From Flaveria trinervia (taxonomy: Eukaryota; Streptophyta; Magnoliopsida; Asterales; Asteraceae): 64,000 nucleotides of DNA. Within the stretch, counting starts at the first letter, position 1. Each line of letters begins with the position of its first letter. The stretch is from positions 43,926,979 to 43,990,978 of the forward strand of contig CM046453.1 of the NCBI GenBank assembly GCA_025506515.1. The letters run 5' to 3'. Made by a program: the position numbers and the translations under genes. Shown here piece by piece: positions 54,410 to 64,000 of the stretch. The notes below the pieces were generated by a model. The model was not told the origin of the DNA. It searched no databases and was given only the letters and a program-made list of their open reading frames with translations.

Positions 54410-56118
54410 TTATTCTAGCTGCAGCATACCAAGCCTTAACACAAGGTTTTGGAAAGTAAACTATCCAAAGGCTTAGTAAAATATATGCAAGCTCATCAGC
54501 ACTAGGCACAAACTTAGGATAAATCAGACCTTTTTCAAAGCAATCCCGAATAAAATGATGTCTGATCTCTATATGTTTGGTCCTAGAGTGCTGGACTGGA
54601 TTTTCGAAAATACACAGAGCTGAAGCACAATCCATTAATAATGGAGTCTTAGTCTCTATAATGCCATAATCCAGAAGTTGGTTCTGAAGCCAGAGTACCT
54701 GAGAAGTGCAACTTGCAGCAGCAATGTACTCGGCCTCAACAGTTGATGTAGCAACAGATGTTCGTTTCTTACTCTGCCAAGAAATCAAACAGTTGCCTAG
54801 GAATTGACAACCACCAGAAGTTGACTTCCTAGTTAACTTGCACCCTGCATAGTCACTATCTAAAAAAGCAACTAATTTGCAAGAGTGTCCAGTGGAATAC
54901 CATAAACCCAGAGATTGTGTACCTTGCAAATATCTAAAGATTCTTTTGACTGCAATCAATGAGACTCTTTAGGAGCAGCCTGAAATCTAGCACAAACACA
55001 TGTAGCAAACATAATATCTGGTCTAGAAACTGTTAAATACATCAAGGACCCAATCATACATCTGTAAAGTGTTTCATCAACAGCTTTACCTTTCTGATCT
55101 GCATCCAGTTGTATGGTGTTGCACATGGGAGTAGAACAAGGCTTACAGTTTTGTAAATCAAACTTATTCAAAAGATCTTTTGTATATTTTGACTAATGAA
55201 TAAAGGTTCCATCAGCCTTTTGTTTAATTTGCAAGCCTAGAAAGAAATGTAATTCTCCCATTGCACTCATTTCAAACCTCTTTTTCATTAGTGTTGTAAA
55301 ATCATCACACAACTGGGGATCAGAGGATGCAAAAATAATATCATCAACATAAATTTGAACAAGTAGCTTATGCTGATCCACCTTCTTAATAAACAAAGTT
55401 TTATCAATGGAGCCTCTGGTGAAATTATTCATAAGAAGAAAAGTAGAAAGTGTCTCATACCAGGCTCTAGGAGCTTGTTTCAACCCATAAAAAGCTTTAT
55501 CAAGTTTATACACCCATTCAGGATGTTTATTATCCTCAAAACCTGGTGGTTGACACACATAAACTTCTTCCTTTATTTTACCATATAAAAATGCACTTTT
55601 GACATCCATTTGAAAAACTTTAAGATTGTGGAATGCAGCATAGGCTAAAAACAATCGGATTGCCTCTAGTCTGGCTACAGGGGCAAAGGTTTCATCATAG
55701 TCAATACCTTCTTCTTGTGAAAACCCTTGTACAACCAGTCTAGCCTTGATCTTAACGATAAGCCCATTTTCATCTGTTTTATTCCTAAACACCCATTTAG
55801 TGCCTATTGCACGCTTACCTGGGGGAAGAGGAACCAGTTCCCACACTTGCTGTTTCTTGAACTGAAGTAGCTCAAGCTGCATGGCTTCAACCCATCCATT
55901 GTCTCTCAAAGCAACATGATAGTTCTTTGGCTCTAGCTGACTGATGAAGAGAGCATGAAGCAAAAGTTAGACAATTGACTTCTTGTTGAAACTCCAGCAT
56001 TGATATCACCAATAATTTGAGACATTGGGTGATTCTTCAGTTCTTGATAAACGATGAGATCTGTGCAAGTGTTTGTAGGACCTTCAGCAGTAGCAGATGT
56101 TGATGCAGACTCTTGAAA
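54410..56118 (-). pseudogene. N1 left part: RT and RNase H only
   Basis: The minus reading from about 56118 starts inside the variable linker between integrase and RT (the equivalent of FQ.SAST). RT is open at 55963-55193 (256 codons): TKWVFRNKTDENG, DYDETFAPVARLEAI, MDVKSAFLYG, GLKQAPRAWYETL, and YVDD at 55351-55340. RNase H is in two frames (55171-54956 and 54959-54396): SDSDYAGCK, EAEYIAAAS, HSRTKHIEIRHHF. The expected stop is near 54410; a shift in FTKPLD makes it read on to 54396. No gag, protease or integrase precedes it: the sequence joins ORF3 type 1 at 56119. Confidence 0.9.
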
Positions 56119-57743
56119 CCAAAGGAAGGTGCCATCTGTGGGTTGGTGGGGGCAGATGGACTTTCATCCTGAGACTTCTTGGCAAGCAGTTCTTGTAGTC
56201 TGCTTACCTCAGCCTCCAGGATGGTGTTGTGGGCTAGAACGTCACAGAAAAAGCCCAGGTCATCATCAGCAGAAGCTGAATCACCTGACCTCCTGCTGGT
56301 AGCGGATTTACATGCACTGGGTGTAGACCAGTTGTAGCATGTGCCCCTTTGTCTTGGAACTGGGGACTTCCAGCCTCAGGACTATGTCCTTCATCAGCTG
56401 TTGCCTCTGGTGAGGTCTTAGCTATGTTACCAGCCTCATTCTGATCATGTGTTGATGCAGAAGAGGTGGCATCCTCACTAGATATTCTAATCTCCCTATC
56501 CATACCAGGAGATAGAAGTTGTAAACCCCGTGCTGTGGGTTGTCAGAAACATGGTGATCCTCTTCCTCAATGTCGGTGGTTCTCCCCTTTGTTGGTGGTT
56601 GTTGGGGAGGAGGAGAGGCATGCAACTGAGTCAGCACATTTGCAATAATTATTGTTGGACTTTGGGGGGCGGTTGCATGGGGTGAAGGGGTAGAAGCAGT
56701 GTGCACCCGGGGAGGAAGGTGCTCTTCAATGGCAATCTCCTCAAGTGAGGAAGATCCCAGATGTGTGGGTACCCCTTGTGTGGTGGCTGCAGGCTCCTTT
56801 TGAGAGGAATCCTGAGCGGCTATGGCAGGTAGAGTCTCTGATACTGCTAGGGGGTTTAAGCCAGCAAGTATAGCCTGCGTTGGTGGTGCAGGAGCATCTT
56901 CAGGGGACTCATCTCCCTGAATAGTTGTTTTGGGTTGTTTTGGTTTTGGTTTAGTGGGGACTTTGGTTCTGATGGAGGAAGCTGTGGGTTCCCTGTGCTT
57001 GGGCTTTAGCATTCGGGCAGCTTCTTTGAGTGTAAGGTCGAAGTTGTGCCTGGAGTATACCTCAGCCAAAACTGCTGGTCCAGGGACTCCAAGGCCAACA
57101 AGGCCATCAGATTTTAGTTCATCCAAAATAATGGCCATCAGAAACCTGGGATATAATGGCCATCGGTTTGCCACAGGTTTCTGAGCCAAGTTCTTTATTG
57201 CTAGGAACACAATTTCAGAAAAATTTAACGGTTGGTGTTCTAGAATAGAATACAATACCTGTTGCCATTGGGATGACATTTGATCCCAAGAAGATGTCTT
57301 GGAGGCTAAGCAGACATTTACCATGTGAAAAATGAGTTTCTCAGCGTCATGGAAATGTTTCTTTAGAACGGTTGTAGCTCGAAGATCACCTTCATACCCA
57401 TGATTAAGAAAGGACATATCTGTTGTGCCCTTTGGGTATCCAGTCACAGCGGTGGAGTCGTGTAGATGTAATGCCTGACGAATGATGTCGGCTGTAACGA
57501 CCACTGGTTTCTGGTTGATAAGGGACCGAACAGAGATCTGACCGGTAGACTCATCAGTATGAACAAAGCATTTGACCAGAATTGACTGAGGGATTTAGGG
57601 TAAATGGTTAGATTCAAGAGAAAAGCTGTGCGATATGGGGAATCCACCATTAAGTCAATGGCATTATCATATTTGTTCAAGAAAGTTAACTTTGTAAGGT
57701 AAGCAACGCAGTTATGTCGTGGTTTCAGACTCATGGTCGCCAT
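56119..57743 (-). pseudogene. N1 right part: ORF3 (type 1), N-terminal half, truncated by recombination
   Basis: Minus ATG 57743 (MATMSLKPRHNCVAYLTKL). The frame has early shifts, then is open for 360 codons at 57504-56422: VVTADIIRQALHLHDSTAVT, HMVNVCLASKTSSWDQM, NFSEIVFLAIKNLA, VYSRHN, then the Pro/Thr-rich linker with HLGSSSLEEIAIEEHLPP. It continues in 56503-56234 to the DDLGFFYD-type region and LQELLAKKSQDESPSAP. It ends at 56119, in the sequence coding TNPQMAPS, where RT of another copy begins. It closely matches N2 ORF3 part 1. The C-terminal 500 or more codons are missing. Confidence 0.88.
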
Positions 57744-58514
57744 GTTTGAGAGAGAGAAGTTCAGAAAATAACGGCTAATGAAACATTAGAGAAGAGGACA
57801 GGTATTTATAGGGTAGGGGTGAAAATGACTGAAGGGAGTGGTGTTAGTCATCAGTAGTTGTAAACCGACTGTTGACATGGTATTACCCTATCAGACATTG
57901 AAACAGCTGAAGTCGTGGTTTTAGGCATCAGCAGTTAGAAAACTACTGAAGACCATGGTTTTGACTTCATATGATGAAAAAACTGAGGACTTGGTGTTAG
58001 TCATCAGTAGTTGTGAAAACTACTGAAGACAGTTGTTTTGTCATCAGTTTTTTTAAACAGCTGAAGACTTGGTATTAGTCATTAGTAGTTATAAAACTAC
58101 TGAAGACATGGTTTTGCTTCAGTTGTTTAGAATGAAACTGCAGTTGTAGAAACAACTGAAGAGAAAGTTCTCTTCAGTAGTTTTCGTCAATTCATACCCT
58201 TTCAGCTGTTTCATATTGTCCTCAACACTTACTCATCAGACTTTGCATCTGCTTTTCAGGTGTTTCATAGGACGTCAGTACTTATCATTTTGTACTGATT
58301 TCAGTAGTTGTAACTATATCAGTAGTTGTAACTACATCAGTAGTTGTAACTACATCAGTAGTTTGGAACAGATAAAGTACTTCAGTACTTGTGAGGCATT
58401 TAGCCGTCAGTAGTTATAAAACTACTGAAGGTGAAAGGACTCATGAGTACTTATATGTGACATGGTTACCAATAATCACTAGTAATTATTACTGAAATCA
58501 TCAGTAGTTGTCAC
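57744..58514 (-). promoter_or_regulatory. N1 right spacer: dyad repeats and TATA box ahead of ORF3
   Basis: Same spacer type. Near 58300-58365 the 18-bp CAGTAGTTGTAACTACAT-type repeat occurs three times in tandem (two in N2). The TATA box CTATAAATACC is at 57811-57801 (minus), about 58 bp before the ATG at 57743. A frame at 58216-58413 on the plus strand translates the repeat and is not a gene. Confidence 0.65.
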
Positions 58515-61500
58515 TTATTCTAGCTGCAGCATACCAAGCCTTAACACAAGGTTTTGGAAAGTAGAACTATCCAAAGGCTTAGTAAAAATATCTGCAAGCT
58601 CATCAGCACTAGGCACAAACTTAGGATCAATCAAACCTTTTTCAAAGCAATCCCGAATAAAATGATGTCTGATCTCTATATGTTTGGTCCTAGAGTGCTG
58701 GACTGGATTTTTGACAATACACAGAGCTGAAGCACTATCCATTAATAATGGAGTCTTAGTCTCTGTAATGCCATAACCCAGAAGTTGGTTCTGAAGCCAG
58801 AGTACCTGAGAAGTGCAACTTGCAGCAGCAATGTACTCGGCCTCCGCAGTTGATGTAGCAACAGATGTTTGTTTCTTACTCTGCCAAGAAATCAAACAGT
58901 TGCCTAGGAATTGACAACCACCAGAAGTTGACTTCCTAGTTAACTTGCACCCTGCATAGTCACTATCTAAAAACCAACTACTTTGCAAGAGTGTCCAGTG
59001 GAATACCATAAACCCAGAGATTGTGTACCTTGGAAATATCTAAAGATTCTCTTGACTGCAATCAAATGAGACTCTTTAGGAGCAGCCTGAAATCTAGCAC
59101 AAACACATGTAGCAAACATAATATCTGGTCTAGAAGCTGTTAAATACATCAAGACCCAATCATACATCTGTAAAGTGTTTCATCAACAGCTTTACCTTTC
59201 TGATCAGCATCCAGTTGTGTGGTGTTGCACATGGGAGTAGAACAGGGCTTACAGTTTTCTAAATCAAACTTATTCAAAAGATCTTTTGTATATTTTGTTT
59301 GATGAATAAAGGTTCCATCAGCCTTTTGTTTAATTTGCAAGCCTAGAAAGAACTGTAATTTTCCCATTGCACTCATTTCAAAATCTTTTTCATTAATGTT
59401 GTAAAATCATCACACAACTTGGATCAGAGGATGCAAAAATGATATCATCAACATAAATCTAAACAAGTAGCTTATGCTGATCCACCTTCTTAATAAAAAA
59501 GTTTATCAATGGAGCCTCTGGTGAAATTATTCTTAAGAAGAAAAGTAGAAAGTGTCTCATACCAGGCTCTAGGAGCTTGTTTCAACCCATAAAAAGCTTT
59601 ATCAAGTTTATACACCATTCAGGATGTTTATTATCCTCAAAACCTGGTGGTTGACACACATAAACTTCTTCCTTTATTTTACCATATAAAAATGCACTTT
59701 TGACATCCATTTGAAAAACTTTAAGATTGTGGAATGCAGCATAGGCTAAAAACAATCGGATTGCCTCTAGTCTGGCTACAGGGGCAAAGGTTTCATCATA
59801 GTCAATACCTTCTTCTTGTGAAAACCCTCTACAACCAGTCTAGCCTTGTTCTTAACGATAAGCCCATTTTCATCGTTTTATTCCTAAACACCCATTTAGT
59901 GCCTATTGCACACTTACCTGGGGGAAGAGGAACCAGTTCCCACACTTGCTGTTTCTTGAACTGAAGTAGCTCAAGCTGCATGGCTTCAACCCATCCATTG
60001 TCTCTCAAAGCAACATGATAGTTCTTTGGCTCTAGCTGACTGATGAAGAGAGCATGAAGCAAAGTTAGACGATTGACTTCTTGTTGAAACTCCAGCATTG
60101 ATATCACCAATAATTGAGACATTGGGTGATTCTTCAGTTCTTGATAAACGATGAGATCTGTGCAAGTGTTTGTAGGACCTTCAGCAGCAGCAGATGTGAT
60201 GCAGACTCTTGAAACCAAGAATTAGATGGTAACTCAAAAGATGTAGAGGAAACAGAGATCTCATCAGTATTTGTTGTGGATGGAACTACTAAAGCTACAT
60301 GAACATCAAATTTAGCAGACATAGGCAGTTGGTCACTAAACTTGAAGAGGTGAGTATTGATATTATCATCATCATCAATACCACCAGGTGGAAGACATGC
60401 TGCAGAAGATGATTTATCCACATGATCTGCAACAGCTGGATGTTGATAAGGAACATATTGTAGTATGTCCAAATCAAACAACTCCACAGGGTTTTGTGGA
60501 ATCTTGTCCAAAGGAGATTCATTAAACTTCACATGCAAAGTCTCTTCAACTATCTTTGTTCTGCAGTTGAAGACTCTGTATGCCTTGCAAGTAGATGAAT
60601 AACCAACAAAATACCCTGCATCCACCTTAGGATCAAATTTTTGGAGTTGATCCTTTGTGTTAGAATAAAACAGGGACACCCAAATGCTTTGAAAAATGAA
60701 ATTAGAGGAACCAAGTGATGAAGAACTTCATATGGAGTCTTCATCAACCTCTGATTTACTAAGGCTCTATTCTGCACATAGCAAGCTGTGTTAACAACTT
60801 CAGCCCAAAAGGTCAGTGGCAAACCAGAGTCAGCCACATGGACCTTGCAGCTTCAATTAGGGTCCTGTTCTTCCTCTCCACTACTCCATTTTGTTCTGGA
60901 GTCGTGGGATGCTAAACTGCCTTTTGATTCCCTTTGAAAGATAGAAGTCATCAAGTGTATGGTTTCTGAATTCAGTTCCATTGTCACTCCTAATACACTT
61001 GACTGGAAGGGAATACTGTCTTCTCAATATACAACACAAAGTGAATAATCTTCTGAGCAACCTCATCCTTGAATGTAAAAAGAAAGTCCATACAAATCTG
61101 GAGTAGTCATCCACAATTACCAGACAGTATTTCTTCTTTGCCATGCTCATTACTCTCACAGGACCAATAGATCCATATGCAGTAATTGCAAGCAGGCAGT
61201 GGACTTAGGCTCTTCAATAGGAGGGAATGAGACTTTGTGCTGTTTTCTTTTAAACAAGCAGTGCAGGTTTCATCACAGTGGAACTCCTTTATTGGTAAGC
61301 CTCGAACTAAACTATTGTGGATAAGCTGATTCATGTTTTTGAAATTAACATGACCCAGCCTTCTGTGCCACAGTTCAGATTCTTGAGAAGAGGCTTTGGA
61401 AAATAGGCAAGGATTGCCTCTGAGATCTATTTTCTTGGAAAGATCTAAGGCATACACTCTTCCTGTCCTGTTGGCTCTCAGGAGAGTGTGATCATCCAAA

Positions 61501-61836
61501 ACCTTATCAATCAAATGCAGAACTTTGGATGACAGAATCCTACAGTTCTGACTGGTGAAAAGACCAACATGGCCTTTATCACACATTTGACTGACACTCA
61601 AGAGATTGTACTTGAGATTTTCCACATGATTAACATCATCAAACTTGATTTCTCCATTGGATACAAAGCCATTTCCAATGATGTAACCCCTAGCATCATT
61701 GCCAAAAGAAACAAACCCTTCTTTCCTTGAGAGTAGTCATGAAGAAGAGAGCTGTTCCAGTCATGTGCATAGATCCCCCACTGTCTACATACCAGATGCT
61801 ACTTGGCATGTTGGAGAACCCTACAATAATAAACAA
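58515..61836 (-). pseudogene. N1 right part: pol
   Basis: The minus reading starts 18 codons before the protease Asp (61785-61783); the motif DSGGSMHMTG is intact here, unlike in N2 and N4. Then YNLLSVSQMCDKG and the zinc-binding LWHRRLGHVNFKN...CTACLK (61625-61107 open). The integrase core follows (61159-60881): Asp in a degraded MDLFGP region, SDNGTEF, with a shift before the Glu region. LPLTFWAEVVNTACYVQNR, the variable linker (60679-60134), RT from 60218, YVDD at 59455-59444, and RNase H at 59009-58515 with SDSDYAGCK, STAEAEY and LADIFTKPLD complete to stop TAA 58517-58515. Small indels split it into about ten pieces. Confidence 0.9.
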
Positions 61837-64000
61837 TCAGTTAGTTTTGGAGACCCAAACCTTTTTGGTTTTGGGCCTAGTTCATCAACAGATGGTAAAC
61901 TAACAGGTTTATTAGAAATAACAGCCTGAGAGGAAGAAGATGGTGAAGAAGAGAGAATCCTTTGGCTTGGACCCCTTTTCTGTGGTTTCAACATAGGAGC
62001 ATCTAATTGATTAACTCTTCCCAATAGATGTTGAACCATCATAACCAGCTGTGTTTGATTTTGTGATAAAGCTTTCAGCTCATCAGACACATTGGCATGG
62101 AGTTTGATAAGTTCCTATGTTGCACCTTCTTCTTTTGAGCAATCTCAGCTGTTACCTATTTAACCCCTTCCTTTTTGGATTTCTTTATGGACTTAAGGGT
62201 TACAGGATTTGATGTTGCTGATACAAATGTGGCCTCAAACTCAGTTTCATTTTAACCTTTCTCTTTAATTTCCTCTTTATGTTTGAGTTTGGATCCTCTT
62301 TTGTACCAACAATCATCTGTAAGATGATTGAACAAGCCACATACTTCACATGGTTTCTTCTTCATCTTATGTTGATCATCAACTAAAGAGGATGAAACTA
62401 CTGAAGACTTGCTCTTCAGTACTTTGGAAGCATTGTTTGCTTTCTTGACTTCTCTTTAGTATTCTTCAAACTCTTTCTACTGACAGTTTCTTCTCTTCAG
62501 TACTGACAGTAGTTGGAGTTTGAACTTCAGTGTTAAATCTTGCTCTCGAGTCCTTTCAGGACTTTCAGAATTAACTCCTGAGTTGATCAACTCTTTGATC
62601 ATGTGAGTGTCAGCAGTGGAACCATCAACATCAGCTGATAGGTTCTGAGAGGGCTTAGTGCTGACTTCTACTTCTGATGGTGCTGTATCAGAAAGTAGAT
62701 CACATAAGAAATGGATTGGTTATTGCTCTCACCATCAGATTTCTACCTCTGCTCTGGGAGTAAAATCTGTAGGTGGAGCAGTGTTTATAACCAATGCCAA
62801 ACTTCACATTGGAAGCAGATTGCTTACTAAGAAACAGTTCAAACCCCTTGCAAGAATTGTACCCATCGATCACACTCTACCTGGGAGTTGCAAGTGTTTC
62901 CTTGAGATCTCTATACTTCTCTAGAAGTATCTCTTCCTAGCCTTATCATCAGTTATTGGCATTTAAGTTTGTAAATCTCATCATTCTTATCATTAAGCAC
63001 AGACTCAAATTCAGCGTTGCTTTTGGAAATCGTTTGTTCTAGCTCAATGTTCTTGTTATTAAAGCTACATTTGCTTCTCTAATAGATGCAAATACGGCTA
63101 TGCATGATTCAGAACATAGTTTGGCTTTTGCCTCAGAGGATACCTGTGATACCTTTGGTATAGAGGCATTAGAGGATGAAGTATCAGCAGAATCCAAAGC
63201 CATAAGAGCTAGATTTCCAAAGGGACTGTCACCACCATGTTGACCAGCACCAGTGAACATTGTTCATGACCAGACAAATCATCTAGTAAACTGCTCCAGT
63301 CAACAACTCCTGGGGTGAAGAAGCTGTGTTGTTGAGGTTGAATTGTTGATGAGATTGGAAGGTGAGGTTGAGGCAATGCATGTGATTGTTGTGAAATGGG
63401 AGCTTGAACGGATTAGACTGAGGCAAGTAATAGCAGGGAACAGATATGACATTGGACCCTGGGGACAAAGTATGCAGGAGATCTAGGGTGTGAATGATGA
63501 ACCAGAACCAGCAGGATGTTGCCCTCTGTTTTGTGGACTAGTACTAGGAAAAGTCACAAAGGGTGCAGAAGAGTTAGATCCAGTTGATCTACACTCTCTT
63601 GCAAAGTGTCCCAGCCTTTGGCATTTGTGACACCTCAACTTACCTTGTCGAAACCAACTTTGGTTTTGCCAGAGAGTCCAAGAAATTTCCTGCCAGTTCT
63701 CTTGTAGAACTTCTGAGATCTGATATTAATCAATGCCATTTGGCTCAGAATATCCATCTCTTCTAGATCATCTCAGCTATTCCTTTCAAATCATCCATGA
63801 TGAAGCATAGATTGTCACTATTACTGCCAGAATGACTATCAATACCAACAAATGCATGATCAGAACTATTTGAAGAGAAATCAATATGCTCATCATAATT
63901 GCTTTCAGATGCAGCATATTCTGACTCATGACCAACCAAGGCAGTATCCCTGGTACAAGTCATCAGTGAGCTTTCCTGATGAGGACAATTTCCTTTTCTA
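61837..64000 (-). pseudogene. N1 right part: gag, 3' portion, cut by the window edge
   Basis: On the minus strand from the window end: LVGHESEYAASESNYDEHID and CFIMDDLKG (63963-63763), zinc knuckle 1 near 63633-63590, the P/Q-rich stretch with FFTPGVVDW (63340-63300), GAGQHGGDSPFGNLALMALD (63260-63170), the helical region (63100-62900), zinc knuckle 2 near 62348-62306, and SDELKALSQNQTQLVMMV near 62080. The gag TGA is at 61839-61837, in frame with the protease. Several indels. About 0.7 kb of gag plus the 5' LTR should lie beyond 64000. Confidence 0.85.

Larger units (their letters stand above)
2780..64000 (-). mobile_element. N1: outer minus-strand copia element, composite, runs off the right edge
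   Basis: Seen on the minus strand from the right: part of gag (64000-61837), pol (61836-58515), spacer, and the first half of ORF3 type 1 (57743-56119). An abrupt join at 56118/56119 leads into the RT of a second copy, then RNase H, spacer, ORF3 type 2 and the 3' LTR (2780-3674). The 5' LTR lies beyond 64000. N2 (4058-50508) sits inside its second ORF3. The presence of one and a half pol genes and two ORF3 types shows that N1 is a recombinant, not a plain element. The target duplication cannot be checked because the right end is outside the window. Confidence 0.8.

Noticed and set aside
1..64000. tRNA, rRNA, microRNA or cellular protein genes
   Set aside because: None could be recognised; the only tRNA-like sequence is the primer binding site complement in each element.

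Overview
The window is plant repeat DNA, with no cellular gene that I can support. It is almost entirely LTR retrotransposons inserted into one another. The large fused gag-pol regions, the initiator-methionine tRNA-type primer binding sites and the copia domain order (protease, integrase, RT, RNase H) indicate a eudicot. The polyprotein style resembles copies common in Asteraceae, but the species cannot be told from the sequence. Names used here are local: N1-N4 are four copies of one Ty1/copia superfamily that looks Sirevirus (SIRE/Maximus)-like. K1 is a second copia family, K0 is older debris related to K1, and Gy is a Ty3/gypsy fragment.

Layout. Positions 1-84 and 990-1470 are one Gy reverse transcriptase/RNase H region, split by a K-type solo LTR (85-989, target duplication CCGAC). 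Positions 1476-2779 are a rearranged K0 fragment (LTR piece joined to gag-protease). At 2780 begins N1, minus strand, which runs past the right edge at 64000. N1 ORF3 is split by N2 (plus, 4058-50508, duplication GTTGT with one mismatch on the left). N2 ORF3 is split twice: by N3 (minus, 13832-39890, duplication CAAAC) and by K1 (plus, 40914-49006, duplication AGTAT). N3 ORF3 is split by N4 (plus, 19388-31834, duplication CTTTG). The nesting was worked out by matching flanks across each insertion; in every case the interrupted sequence rejoins at the duplicated 5-mer.

The N family is about 12.3 kb: LTR (0.82-0.9 kb), primer binding site, a long gag with two zinc knuckles and a coiled coil, an in-frame TGA, pol (protease, integrase, RT, RNase H), and a 0.75-kb spacer. 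After these come a third gene (ORF3, about 1,100 codons), a polypurine tract and the second LTR. The spacer holds a diverged tandem array (period 76-79 bp) of CAGTAGTT/AACTACTG dyads, followed by a TATA box 57-73 bp before the ORF3 ATG. All five ORF3 5' ends in the window keep this arrangement. ORF3 therefore looks as if it has its own promoter, built from the same motif that fills the LTR U3. I consider this the most interesting system here. ORF3 comes in two sequence types (N2, N3 and the right part of N1 carry type 1; N4 and the left part of N1 carry type 2).

All coding regions are broken by many small indels and some stops, so I call them pseudogenes. Several breaks are single-base changes in short homopolymers, in copies whose two LTRs are almost identical. 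Part of the damage may therefore be sequencing or assembly error rather than decay.
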